From: Desulfobulbaceae bacterium | Lineage (GTDB): Bacteria; Desulfobacterota; Desulfobulbia; Desulfobulbales; Desulfocapsaceae | Direction of reading: 5' to 3' | NCBI GenBank assembly: GCA_027067035.1 | Contig: JAMOMO010000060.1 | Span: 1 to 17,393 of the forward strand | Length of the DNA stretch: 17,393 nucleotides | Part shown: positions 1 through 7,650 of the stretch, piece after piece | How positions within the stretch are numbered: the first letter of the stretch is position 1 | Layout of the letters: the number at the start of each line of letters is the position of its first letter | Notes under the pieces: model-generated | The model's database searches: none | Seen by the model: only the letters and a program-made list of their open reading frames with translations | Told to the model about the DNA's origin: nothing | Position numbers and translations under genes: made by a program

Positions 1-368
1 GTTGTCTGACCCAGTGTGGATTTCGGTATTTTGATATCTGCGGCGTTTTCAGCAGGGAGCTGTCCTGCAAGACCGGCAACAGCTTCAGTTGAACTATCCT
101 GCGGGGCATCTTCAGAAGGGCTGACCTCACTGGTTTCAGCATCAACGGGAGTTTCTGATGTGCTGACGGCGTCGCTTTCGCTGGATTCCGTCTGGGGGCT
201 TTCTTTGGAAACACTGCTCGCCTGTTCATTCTTCTTGTCAACTTTTTTTGCAGCTTTTTCCATGGCAGGGGAAAAAGACTCACTGCCTTCGTTTTCCGCG
301 GAGTATTTTGCGGGTTGCGATGCAGGCTTCTGCGGTGGTGGTGTTGGGTTAAGAAGTAATGCTTCCAT
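1..368 (-). CDS. fliK: Flagellar hook-length control protein FliK, N-terminal part (runs off left edge)
   Basis: Reading the minus strand from the ATG at 368 gives an open frame of 122 codons to the window edge, starting MEALLLNPTPPPQKP. The visible part is low-complexity and rich in Ser, Glu, Ala, Thr and Pro, with no Cys, as expected for the poorly conserved, disordered N-terminal half of FliK. FliK is secreted through the flagellar export apparatus, measures hook length and switches FlhB substrate specificity. The diagnostic C-terminal FliK domain lies outside the window, so the name rests on composition and on position after fliJ and the motE-like gene. The start follows the upstream stop by 6 nt and is preceded by GGAG inside the end of that gene, indicating translational coupling. 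Any other Pro/Ser-rich secreted flagellar protein is the alternative. Confidence 0.68.
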   Translation of the reverse strand, partial: MEALLLNPTPPPQKPASQPAKYSAENEGSESFSPAMEKAAKKVDKKNEQASSVSKESPQTESSESDAVSTSETPVDAETSEVSPSEDAPQDSSTEAVAGLAGQLPAENAADIKIPKSTLGQT

Positions 369-374
369 TCACTG

Positions 375-941
375 TTACTCCACTTTTATGGTCGTAAATA
401 CTGTACTGAGCTGCGATGCCTTTACCTTATCCATTCTGTCCAGAATTTTTGCAGCTGACTTGACCTTCATGTTTGCCAGTAGATCTGCGGCAAGCTGTTC
501 ATCAAGTGCAGAGAGCGATAATGCCGCCTTTTCCGGAGTCATTTTGGCATAAATAAGGCTCAGATCCTTTGTCTTCTGTAGTTCTCTTGCATCTTTTTTT
601 GCCAGTAATTCTTCAATTTTCTTCTGTATTTTCTTTAATTCAGCGAGTTTTTCATCAAGTAACTCAAGTTTCTTATCGGCTTCGGCCTGCAGGGTCTTTA
701 GCTCCTTCTTCTTCAAAACCAGAACTTTTTTCTCTTCTGCAAGATTATCACGCTCATTCTGGAGGACTGCGAAGAGTCTTCTCTCCTCCACTGACGAGTA
801 GGATTTTTCCTTCTCCGGCTGAATACCCGTATTCTGCTTCTGTGGTGTTTCCGTTGCGTCGCTGCCTGCACAGAATGCCGGAGTGGTGGTTGAAAGGAGG
901 ATGAATATGGCGATGTGAACTGAGATTGTTTTGAAATACAT
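375..941 (-). CDS. MotE-like periplasmic coiled-coil protein with MgtE-N/FliG-like C-terminal domain
   Basis: This 188-residue protein begins with an N-terminal hydrophobic segment (about residues 5-25, ending PAFCAG) that looks like a signal peptide or membrane anchor. A highly charged Lys/Glu coiled coil covers about 50-125. The C-terminal domain, about 130-185, contains MTPEKAALSL and ILDRMDKVKASQL, typical of the MgtE N-terminal domain family found in MotE. In Sinorhizobium MotE is a periplasmic chaperone for the motility protein MotC; here the role is inferred to be motor-associated. Cys24 does not sit in a good lipobox (it is preceded by Phe), so a lipoprotein is unlikely. The start has AGGA 6 nt upstream. 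It lies 46 nt after fliJ and 6 nt before fliK. No motA or motB is visible in the window. Confidence 0.75.
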   Translation of the reverse strand: MYFKTISVHIAIFILLSTTTPAFCAGSDATETPQKQNTGIQPEKEKSYSSVEERRLFAVLQNERDNLAEEKKVLVLKKKELKTLQAEADKKLELLDEKLAELKKIQKKIEELLAKKDARELQKTKDLSLIYAKMTPEKAALSLSALDEQLAADLLANMKVKSAAKILDRMDKVKASQLSTVFTTIKVE

Positions 942-987
942 GGGATTTCCTGTGGGGCTTGAAGGTGGATGTGATGATTAACGGATG

Positions 988-1434
988 TCAGCTTGAGTTG
1001 CGGTCATGGTGGAGAATGGCAATTTCATCAAGCATGGCAGCTTCTTTCTTGTCAAGATATTCCCTCCATGATTGGTTCTGTTGTTCTTTAAGTGTCTTGA
1101 GTACCTTGTGTTCCTTTGCCTTTTCAAGAAGTCTCCGGCGCTTTTTTACGGCAATGTCTCTTTTTTCCTCGAGAATTTTCTGCAGCCTGATCACCTCTGC
1201 CCTCCCGACTTCAATTCTGTTTTGATATCGAGCAAGATCCATTGCAAAAATTCCGGCTTCCTGTTCTTTTTCAAGCTTGTGAATGAGAAGCTGCAGATCA
1301 CGCTCCTCTTTGGCCAGCATTTCACTGGCTTTTGAAACGGCAAGCTCCGCCAGAACAAATTTTTCCTGGGCAACGCTTTCCTGTCGCTTGCGATATGAGA
1401 GGACTGAGTCGAGGGTAAATGGTTTCGGTGACAT
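988..1434 (-). CDS. fliJ: Flagellar export protein FliJ
   Basis: This 148-residue, almost entirely alpha-helical charged protein opens with FTLDSVLSYRKRQESVAQEKF, the usual FliJ N-terminal signature. Heptad-rich coiled coil follows to the end. Length matches the family (about 145-150). FliJ is the cytoplasmic stalk of the FliH-FliI ATPase complex. It resembles the gamma subunit of F1-ATPase and links the ATPase ring to FlhA during export. Position after fliI agrees. Unusually for this operon there is no Shine-Dalgarno-like sequence before the ATG: the preceding bases are AAAAAACAGCAGACA. The gene is separated from fliI by 119 nt of strongly biased sequence, so its expression may be uncoupled from fliI. 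Confidence 0.9.
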   Translation of the reverse strand: MSPKPFTLDSVLSYRKRQESVAQEKFVLAELAVSKASEMLAKEERDLQLLIHKLEKEQEAGIFAMDLARYQNRIEVGRAEVIRLQKILEEKRDIAVKKRRRLLEKAKEHKVLKTLKEQQNQSWREYLDKKEAAMLDEIAILHHDRNSS

Positions 1435-1470
1435 TGTCTGCTGTTTTTTAGTCCCGGCCTGTCAGGCAGG

Positions 1471-1553
1471 TCTTAGAGTGGTGAGGGCTCAGGTACAAGG
1501 GGAGGAGATGGGGAAGATCAGGGGAGTGCAGTGGAGTGTGCGGGGTGGAATGG
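1471..1553 (-). other. Extremely C-rich, G-poor intercistronic stretch (candidate rut-like region) between fliI and fliJ
   Basis: Counting these 83 bases on the plus strand gives 42 G and 7 C, so the operon mRNA here has about 51% C and 8% G. The plus (template) strand carries GGGG tracts at 1499-1502, 1510-1513, 1521-1524 and 1542-1545. High C with low G in untranslated mRNA is the hallmark of Rho-loading sites; the assignment is inference. A small hairpin, GCCTG-T-CAGGC, lies next to it at about 1457-1467. Confidence 0.45.
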
Positions 1554-3008
1554 TCATAACTCTTCCTGTTTATCACTTTCCCTTCTATCCTGACGTTCTC
1601 CGGAGTCCTCTTTTCTCTCACTTAAAAGCATTCCGAGTGATTCAACTGTCTGCTTCAACGGTGTCGTTTCGTCATATCCCTGACAGAGAAAGGAATTAAT
1701 TGCATCTATCTTGCTGATGGCAAAATCAATTTTCGGATTGGATCCTTTGGCATAGGCACCGATGTTTATAAGGTCTTCTGCTTCATTGTAGGTGGCAAGG
1801 ACGTTTCGGGCTCGTCCCGCGAGCTCAATATGTCTGGCATGGGTGATTTCACGCATGATTCTGCTTGCAGAGTTCATGACATCAATGGCAGGGTAGTGGT
1901 TTTTTGCTGCCAGTGCACGGGAGAGTACAATATGCCCGTCAAGTATGGAACGGACAGAATCTGCAACAGGTTCAGTCATGTCATCGCCATCCACCAGAAC
2001 GGTGTACAGTCCGGTGATCGACCCTTTGCCGGAAAATCGTCCGGCGCGTTCGAGCAGCTTTGGCAGGGTGGCAAAGACGGACGGTGTGTAGCCTTTTGTG
2101 GTAGGCGGCTCACCGATTGCAAGACCGATCTCTCTCATGGCCATTGCAAATCTGGTTACCGAGTCCATCATTAACAGGACATTTTTGCCTTTATTGCAGA
2201 AATATTCTGCAATGGATGTTGCCACAAACGCGCCCCGCATGCGAAGCAGTGGGGACTGGTCTGAGGTTACCACAATAATGACGGATCGTGCCAGACCTTC
2301 TTTTCCGAGATCACGTTCTATGAATTCGCGCACTTCACGGCCACGCTCCCCAATGAGCGCGATGACGTTGATGTCAGCCCTGGCATATCGGGCCATCATA
2401 CCAAGAAGGACACTTTTTCCGACACCCGATCCTGCCATGATCCCCATGCGCTGCCCCATTCCACAGGTGATAAGCCCATTGATGGCACGAATCCCGAGAT
2501 CCAGCGGCTCGGAAATGTTTTTTCTCTCCATGGGGCCGGGTGGCAGGGAGTAGATCTGTTTTTCCTCTTCAAGCAGGGGGACGGCCTGGCCGTCGATGGG
2601 ATTTTCCATGGCGTCAATAACCCTGCCCAGGAGATTTGCGCCGACCTTAATGGTTGCACTTGCCTTGATGACCCGGATTTTCGACCCTGGTCCAAGGCCT
2701 CGCAGTTCTCCAAGGGGCATCAGCAATGCTCTGGATTCCTTGAAGCCCACAATTTCGGCGAGAATGGGTTCCGATTTGTCAAGGGGAGTGAGTTCACACA
2801 GCGAACCAACTGAGGCGTAGGGACAGTATCCTTCAATGATGAGACCGACTATCCGGGTGACTTTTCCCCATATGCGGATGGGGTGAATATCATCGATGGA
2901 TCCTGAAAAAAGTGTCATGGAAATCTCTGGGTTGCTCTCATGGATCTGTACAGAATCAGGCGGGCTGGTCCGGATCATGGAGGCCGTCTTCTGCCATAAC
3001 CGAGTCAT
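1554..3008 (-). CDS. fliI: Flagellum-specific ATPase FliI
   Basis: The 484-residue frame is a clear FliI. The Walker A loop is GSGVGKS in MGIMAGSGVGKSVLLGMM, the Walker B strand is NVLLMMDSVTRFAMAMREI, and the following IGEPPTTKGYTPSVFATLP is characteristic of FliI and related type III ATPases. FliI hexamerises with FliH and FliJ below the export gate and powers unfolding and delivery of flagellar substrates. The longest start (ATG at 3008) overlaps fliH by 53 nt and gives 46 residues before the conserved IWGKVTR strand, more than usual. ATG codons at 2978 and 2918 are alternatives; the latter gives 16 residues before that strand. None has a convincing Shine-Dalgarno. The C-terminus carries a charged tail, SERKEDSGERQDRRESDKQ, beyond the usual end of the family. 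Confidence 0.96.
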   Translation of the reverse strand: MTRLWQKTASMIRTSPPDSVQIHESNPEISMTLFSGSIDDIHPIRIWGKVTRIVGLIIEGYCPYASVGSLCELTPLDKSEPILAEIVGFKESRALLMPLGELRGLGPGSKIRVIKASATIKVGANLLGRVIDAMENPIDGQAVPLLEEEKQIYSLPPGPMERKNISEPLDLGIRAINGLITCGMGQRMGIMAGSGVGKSVLLGMMARYARADINVIALIGERGREVREFIERDLGKEGLARSVIIVVTSDQSPLLRMRGAFVATSIAEYFCNKGKNVLLMMDSVTRFAMAMREIGLAIGEPPTTKGYTPSVFATLPKLLERAGRFSGKGSITGLYTVLVDGDDMTEPVADSVRSILDGHIVLSRALAAKNHYPAIDVMNSASRIMREITHARHIELAGRARNVLATYNEAEDLINIGAYAKGSNPKIDFAISKIDAINSFLCQGYDETTPLKQTVESLGMLLSERKEDSGERQDRRESDKQEEL

Positions 3009-3759
3009 GGATTACTTTAATCTGGCTGGCAATGGTTGCGTCAACGGTACAGCATGTTGATTCGAGTTTGCATCCGCCGCGTTCAACGGTGGCGTCGGGT
3101 TTGAGGACGATGTTGTCGAGACCGCTTATGGAATCAATGATTTCTTTTTTTCGTGCTTCAACAGCCTTGAGGTCATCGGGATTAATCTGAATCTGGAATG
3201 CATCGGATTTTACGGCAAGATGAATGGCATCCTTGATGGTGGCAATGATCGTTTCCTCCTGCTCCGTAACTGAATGCCTGATGATCTTTTCACTGATGGC
3301 CAGAACCAGTTCCTTCATCTCTCCTGCACTGTTTTGAAGAATGGTTTCCCGAAGCTTGTCCAGCTCTGTACAGATACGCATAAGCGTCTTTGCACTGTTT
3401 TCAAAATCTTCTTCTGCCTGCTGTCTGCCTGCAGCAACACCCGCAGTGAAGCCGTTCTGGCGAATCACCTCAAGATCGACGGCAGGTTCCTGTGCAGCAG
3501 GAGGAGGTTCTTTCTGGGGGATTTCATCCTGTTCAATGCTGTTTTGAGGCGTCTCTTCAGGCGGCGGCACAAATTCCTGTTCCCGGGGATTGCTTTTTTC
3601 CTCTTCAGCTGATTCCGGAGGGATTTCCACTTCCACCACGGGAGGTTCTTCCCGGACAATGGACTCCCAGACAGGAACATTACTGTCCGGGGAGGTGTCC
3701 TGTAAAACGGCTTTGGCCTGGAAATCGGCATGTGTCTTGTAGAACCTAGACAAGCTCAT
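2956..3759 (-). CDS. fliH: Flagellar assembly protein FliH
   Basis: This protein (267 residues from the ATG at 3759) has a Pro/Glu-rich low-complexity N-terminal region (about 20-100). A glycine-spaced helix follows (RQNGFTAGVAAGRQQAEEDF), as in the FliH helix with GxxxG-type repeats, then the conserved C-terminal domain (MKELVLAISEKIIRHSVTEQ to ERGGCKLES). FliH is the peripheral stator and negative regulator of the FliI ATPase and tethers it to FliN at the C-ring. The frame stays open back to a TTG at 3801. The ATG at 3759 is preferred because GGAGG lies 5 nt upstream and the start overlaps the fliG stop by 14 nt, a normal coupled junction. FliI begins inside its 3' end. Confidence 0.92.
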   Translation of the reverse strand: MSLSRFYKTHADFQAKAVLQDTSPDSNVPVWESIVREEPPVVEVEIPPESAEEEKSNPREQEFVPPPEETPQNSIEQDEIPQKEPPPAAQEPAVDLEVIRQNGFTAGVAAGRQQAEEDFENSAKTLMRICTELDKLRETILQNSAGEMKELVLAISEKIIRHSVTEQEETIIATIKDAIHLAVKSDAFQIQINPDDLKAVEARKKEIIDSISGLDNIVLKPDATVERGGCKLESTCCTVDATIASQIKVIHDSVMAEDGLHDPDQPA

Positions 3760-4750
3760 CGCCGCCTCCGGACCCGAGTACAAGTTTGCCCTCTTCTTCA
3801 AGCTTCATTGCGATTTTAACAATGGACTGCTGCATGGCTTCAACTTCAGAGAGACGAACCGGTCCCATGGCTTCCAGATCGTCACGGATCATATCGGCAG
3901 CACGGGCAGACATGTTGGCGAAAATCTTCTCCTGCATCTCATCGGAGGCGGTTTTCAGTGCCATGGTGAGGGAGTCGTTATTCACCTCGCGGAGAATCAT
4001 CTGCAGCGATCTGCCGTCGAGGGCTGTGAGGTTTTCGAAGGTGAACATACGTTTTCGTATCTCTTCCACCATGTCCGGATCGTTCTCTTCGATGTCGTCA
4101 AGAATGTCGGCATCCATGCTGTTTTTGAGATTGTTCAAGATATCTACGACCTTGTCAATACCACCAACCTGGCTCTGTTTTTTTGTGCCCACAAGTCCAA
4201 TTTCCCGATGAAGTGCATCTTCAATTTTGGTTATTACTTCAGACGAAACCTTTTCGATTTTGGCAATACGGTATACAACATCTGCACGGATTTCTTCAGG
4301 GAGATGTGACAGGATCTCACTGGCATGTCCCACGTGCTGGGTGGACAGGACAAGGGAGACGGTCTGGGGATGTTCTTTTTCAAGGAGCCCTGCGACCATG
4401 GTGGGCTGCATCAGTGCTATTGTTTCAAGGGGCCGGGTTTCTGTGCCTGAGATAAACTGATCAAGAAGTTCTTCGGTCCGTTCGCCGCCATCAAGGCTGG
4501 AGAGTGCCTTTTTGGCAAAATCGCTGCCTTTTATGAAGAGTCCGGCAAATTTTCGCTGGGATTCTTCGAAACTGCTGAATACCTGTTCTTTCACATCTTC
4601 AGGAATGTGATCAATTGTGGCAATTGTTCTGGTTACAAGACCTATTTCCTCGTCACTCAGCTCCTCAAAAATTTTTGCTGATGCCTCTTCTCCAAGACAC
4701 ATGAGAAGAACTGCAGCCTTATTTAATCCTGTGAGGGTCTCAAAACTCAT
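3746..4750 (-). CDS. fliG: Flagellar motor switch protein FliG
   Basis: At 334 residues this is a full-length FliG. The N-terminal domain begins LTGLNKAAVLLMCLGEEASAK, the middle domain carries the EHPQ motif in LLEKEHPQTVSLVLS, and the C-terminal torque domain contains MSARAADMIRDDLEAMGPV with alternating charged residues. FliG forms the upper C-ring, binds the FliF C-terminus, and interacts with the MotA stator to make torque and with FliM for switching. It ends in a Gly-rich tail, LGSGGGDELV. The ATG lies 3 nt after the fliF stop, with AAGG about 8 nt upstream in the fliF 3' end, so translation is probably coupled. No truncation is seen. Confidence 0.97.
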   Translation of the reverse strand: MSFETLTGLNKAAVLLMCLGEEASAKIFEELSDEEIGLVTRTIATIDHIPEDVKEQVFSSFEESQRKFAGLFIKGSDFAKKALSSLDGGERTEELLDQFISGTETRPLETIALMQPTMVAGLLEKEHPQTVSLVLSTQHVGHASEILSHLPEEIRADVVYRIAKIEKVSSEVITKIEDALHREIGLVGTKKQSQVGGIDKVVDILNNLKNSMDADILDDIEENDPDMVEEIRKRMFTFENLTALDGRSLQMILREVNNDSLTMALKTASDEMQEKIFANMSARAADMIRDDLEAMGPVRLSEVEAMQQSIVKIAMKLEEEGKLVLGSGGGDELV

Positions 4751-4753
4751 ATC

Positions 4754-6400
4754 TCAGCCTTCGTTTATCCAGTTTTTAATAATATAGGCAGTCGGTACCT
4801 GATTCTGCATAACCTGATTTCGCAGCGTAATAACCGAGTCAGGGGTGACTTCTTCAAGCTCTTCCTGACCTTCACGTTCCTGCTCAGCATTCAATTTTGC
4901 GAGTTTTACTTCTTCAACGGCCTTTTCAAGGTCGGTGACTGTCTTGTTATGATCGGTTACCTCTCCTTTTATAGTCTTTATTATAGGACGTACCAGCAGA
5001 AAATAAAAGAGGAGTGCCCCAAGGGAAAGAAGGCCTATTTTCACAAGAGGCAGATATTCGTAGAGGAGGTTTCGCGGCATCTCCTCTGCCATGAGCTGAT
5101 CGTCTGATGCGACCATAAACGGCATTGAGGCAACGTTTATATTATCGCCTCTCTCAAGGTTCAGCCCAAGGGCGCTGGAGACCATTGTTTCTATGGCCTT
5201 TAACTCCTTGGCATCCCTTGTTACCACCGTCGGCTGCGTTTCCTCATCCTTTGCCGGAATGATCTTGTCAGCGAGAAGGACTGAGACTGAGAGGTTCTTA
5301 ATGGTTCCAACCGGATTTATAGTCTTACTGACGGTTTTGCTTATCTCATAATTTGTGGTGCGCGATGTCTTTGAGGAAGGAGGAGTGGTGGATCCGCCAA
5401 CGGTATTTGTGTTCCCCTGCAGGTTTGATTCAACTCCGGGTATTCCGCCACTGCTGACACCGCCACTGCTCTCCTGCTGTAACTGTTCACTGCGGATAAC
5501 AGGTTCTTCACCATCAAAGAGCTCTTCTGTTTTTTCAACTTTTGCAAAATCAAGGCTTGCTGTAACACGTACCATCGCCTGCCCGTAGCCCATGGTCTTA
5601 TCAAGCAGATCCTGTGCCCTGATCTCAAATCTCCGCTCGAGTTCCTGCTGAAAGACCAGCATATCCACAGAGAAGCGTTGTTCATCATCCTTTTCTGCCC
5701 TGCCTTCAAGGACTTTACCGAAACTGTCAATAACAGTGACATTTTCAGGAGAGAGTCCTTCAACGGATCCGGAGACCAGGTGAATTATTCCCTGCACCTG
5801 ATCCCGGTCAAGGGTCTCGCCTTTTCCAAGGGTGACAATAATGGATGATGTGGCCTTTTTCTGCTGATTTTTAAAGAGTCTTTTTTCGGGAAGCGCCAGA
5901 TGGACTCTGGTGGCTTTAACCGGTCTCAGAGAGGTTATGGTTCGGGCAAGTTCTCCCTGTAATGCTCTGGTGTAATTGACTTTCTGGACAAAATCAGTGA
6001 GTGCAAAAGACTGTTTGTCAAAAATCTCAAAACCAACCCCGCCCCCTGAAGGGAGACCGTTTGATGCAAGTTCCAGTCGTGTCTCATAAAGGGTGTTTGC
6101 AGGAATCCAGATGTTATGACCATTGTTTTTCAGCTGGTAGTCAATTTTCTGGCCTTTGAGCCAGGAGACAACCGCCCCTGCATCTTTTTCAGAAAGGTTT
6201 GCATAAAGGAGCTGATAGTCGGCTGTTCTTGCCTGGATGATAATAACCGTAAAGACTGCGAGGCAGATAACGGCAACAGATACCAGTGCAATGATTCTGG
6301 ATAACGGCCACTCCCGTATCAGGGTGGTCAGATTTTTTCTTTCAGGAATTGCGATTTCCTCTTCCGGCGTTTCCTGTTGGGTGATCTCTTCTTCGGCCAT
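4754..6400 (-). CDS. fliF: Flagellar MS-ring protein FliF
   Basis: This 548-residue protein has the FliF layout. A cytoplasmic acidic N-terminus leads to a transmembrane helix at about 35-57 (SRIIALVSVAVICLAVFTV). The YscJ/FliF ring-building domain follows, with DYQLLYANLSEKDAG and GVGFEIFDKQSFALTDFVQKVNY. A Ser/Gly/Thr-rich loop lies around 310-345, the second transmembrane helix at about 445-467 (LVKIGLLSLGALLFYFLLV), and the C-terminal cytoplasmic FliG-binding tail ends VPTAYIIKNWINEG. FliF builds the MS ring, the first structure assembled in the inner membrane. AAGGA lies 7 nt upstream of the ATG. A 61-nt gap with a terminator-like hairpin separates it from fliE. Confidence 0.97.
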   Translation of the reverse strand: MAEEEITQQETPEEEIAIPERKNLTTLIREWPLSRIIALVSVAVICLAVFTVIIIQARTADYQLLYANLSEKDAGAVVSWLKGQKIDYQLKNNGHNIWIPANTLYETRLELASNGLPSGGGVGFEIFDKQSFALTDFVQKVNYTRALQGELARTITSLRPVKATRVHLALPEKRLFKNQQKKATSSIIVTLGKGETLDRDQVQGIIHLVSGSVEGLSPENVTVIDSFGKVLEGRAEKDDEQRFSVDMLVFQQELERRFEIRAQDLLDKTMGYGQAMVRVTASLDFAKVEKTEELFDGEEPVIRSEQLQQESSGGVSSGGIPGVESNLQGNTNTVGGSTTPPSSKTSRTTNYEISKTVSKTINPVGTIKNLSVSVLLADKIIPAKDEETQPTVVTRDAKELKAIETMVSSALGLNLERGDNINVASMPFMVASDDQLMAEEMPRNLLYEYLPLVKIGLLSLGALLFYFLLVRPIIKTIKGEVTDHNKTVTDLEKAVEEVKLAKLNAEQEREGQEELEEVTPDSVITLRNQVMQNQVPTAYIIKNWINEG

Positions 6401-6432
6401 GAAAAATTCCTTTTTTCACATGGTTTAATAGT

Positions 6433-6458
6433 AAAAAACAACAGACCTGTAATCTGTT
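6433..6458 (-). terminator. Weak terminator-like hairpin / possible attenuator between fliE and fliF
   Basis: Read on the minus strand, AACAGA (6458-6453), a 7-nt loop and TCTGTT (6445-6440) form a stem, which two G-U pairs may lengthen. A single G and six U (6438-6433) follow. The stem is AT-rich, so full termination is unlikely. Partial attenuation would reduce fliF and later genes relative to the rod genes; that is inference. Confidence 0.35.
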
Positions 6459-6461
6459 CTG

Positions 6462-6761
6462 TTAAATCTGCATTCTCATGATTTCTTCATAGGCCTGCAT
6501 GGCCTTGTTACGAAACTGAACAAGCATTTTGAGAGAAATATCCGCCTTCTCTACACTGATCATCACATCATGCAGGTTTTTGGCTTCGCCACTCTGCAGG
6601 TCGTTGATTGCCTGGTCACCGGCAGCTTCAGCCTTTATGGCCTGGTTGATGGTTGATTCGATGACTTTTGAAAAACCCGAGCCAACCGTGGCAACCGGAT
6701 TTGTTTCAACGGGTTCCAATGGCAGGGTACCTGCTGTGGCGGAATTAATTATCTGGTTCAT
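6462..6761 (-). CDS. fliE: Flagellar hook-basal body complex protein FliE
   Basis: The 99-residue product ends in the conserved FliE C-terminus: NLHDVMISVEKADISLKMLV followed by QFRNKAMQAYEEIMRMQI. Length is typical (about 100). FliE is the junction between the FliF MS ring and the proximal rod, and one of the first exported substrates. The ATG lies 6 nt after the flgC stop, with GGGAG in the last codons of flgC as a likely ribosome binding site. The flgB-flgC-fliE order is the standard rod gene cluster. Confidence 0.96.
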   Translation of the reverse strand: MNQIINSATAGTLPLEPVETNPVATVGSGFSKVIESTINQAIKAEAAGDQAINDLQSGEAKNLHDVMISVEKADISLKMLVQFRNKAMQAYEEIMRMQI

Positions 6762-6767
6762 CAGCTA

Positions 6768-7187
6768 TTATCTCCCGATTTCAAGGGCTTTGAGCGCCAT
6801 ACGCTTGGCAGACTTAATAACCGTGGTATTTGCCTCGTAGGAGCGGGTTGCTGACATCATATCAACCATCTCCTTGATCACGCTGATATTGGGCATGGCC
6901 ACATATCCGTCCTCTCCGGCATCCGGATGGGATGGATCATAAATTTTCTTTGGCTCTGACTGGTCTTCGACAATTTTGGTCACTTCAACGCCCTGAATTG
7001 ACTGATCCAGTTCTTCCTTAAAGGCGATGGGCTTTGTCTGGAAATACACGGATTTCTTTTTGTAGGGCCCGCCTTCGGGGGTGGATGTGGTCTCCACATT
7101 TGCAAGATTGGAGCTTATGGTATTTAATCGTATCCTCTGTGCCTTCAGTGCCGATGCACTGACGTCGAATGTGGTGAATATATCCAT
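6768..7187 (-). CDS. flgC: Flagellar proximal rod protein FlgC
   Basis: This 139-residue protein starts MDIFTTFDVSASALKAQRIR followed by LNTISSNLANVETT, the N-terminal rod/hook signature. It then has the FlgC-specific STPEGGPYKKK motif, and it ends MVDMMSATRSYEANTTVIK. It polymerises with FlgB, FlgF and FlgG to make the periplasmic rod. GAGG lies about 6 nt upstream of the ATG. The 17-nt gap to flgB and the adjacent fliE support one transcript. The family's length and both ends are intact. Confidence 0.97.
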   Translation of the reverse strand: MDIFTTFDVSASALKAQRIRLNTISSNLANVETTSTPEGGPYKKKSVYFQTKPIAFKEELDQSIQGVEVTKIVEDQSEPKKIYDPSHPDAGEDGYVAMPNISVIKEMVDMMSATRSYEANTTVIKSAKRMALKALEIGR

Positions 7188-7204
7188 CTCAAACCTCGTT
7201 TAAA

Positions 7205-7618
7205 TTATTTACCTTCCCTTACTATGTAGCTGAGCATCGCAATTTTTTTCTTCAGAAGCTGAGCTGCTGTCTCATAGAGGAGTTCATTTTCCGACAGGTC
7301 TATCATTTCAGTATCAACACTGACGCTGTTTTCATCGCCCAGGCCGGTGGTGTCTTTTATGGTCCGGACACTGCCCGTCACGGAATTGACATCTGTCGGG
7401 GCCAGTGATATGTGCCGGCTGTTTGTTGTAGCCAGGGTGCCGGGTGTGGCTGTTATTGCCTGCTGGAGTTCTTCCTCGAACTCAAACACTTTCCGTGAGT
7501 AGCCGGGTGTTTCCGCATTGGCAATGTTTGTGGCAATGACTCGCTGATTTGTTGATCTGAGATCAAGTACTTTCTGCAGCAGTTGTATGTTTGAGTCAAA
7601 GGGGTCAAGTGGGTTCAT
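7205..7618 (-). CDS. flgB: Flagellar proximal rod protein FlgB
   Basis: The 137-residue protein carries the N-terminal rod signature RVIATNIANAETPGYSRK and a C-terminal helix, SENELLYETAAQLLKKKIAML. Both are typical of FlgB (about 130-140 residues), which is exported without a cleaved signal and forms the base of the rod. It follows the TPR gene by 32 nt. The ribosome binding site is weak (AGAGACG upstream of the ATG). Confidence 0.96.
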   Translation of the reverse strand: MNPLDPFDSNIQLLQKVLDLRSTNQRVIATNIANAETPGYSRKVFEFEEELQQAITATPGTLATTNSRHISLAPTDVNSVTGSVRTIKDTTGLGDENSVSVDTEMIDLSENELLYETAAQLLKKKIAMLSYIVREGK

Positions 7619-7650
7619 TGTTTCACGTCTCTGTGAATATATTGGAATTA

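Noticed and set aside
16..552. Plus-strand open frame of 178 codons over fliK and the motE-like gene
   Set aside because: Antisense to two well-supported genes, Ser/Ala/Phe-rich shadow composition, no ribosome binding site.
1452..1475. Possible dispersed repeat: GGCAGG-containing strings near 1465 and 15968
   Set aside because: Common part is only about 9 bases (CAGGCAGGT plus scattered matches); not enough to call a repeat.
3757..3801. TTG start at 3801 for fliH
   Set aside because: It adds 14 residues fully overlapping fliG; the ATG at 3759 has an ideal GGAGG and a normal short overlap.
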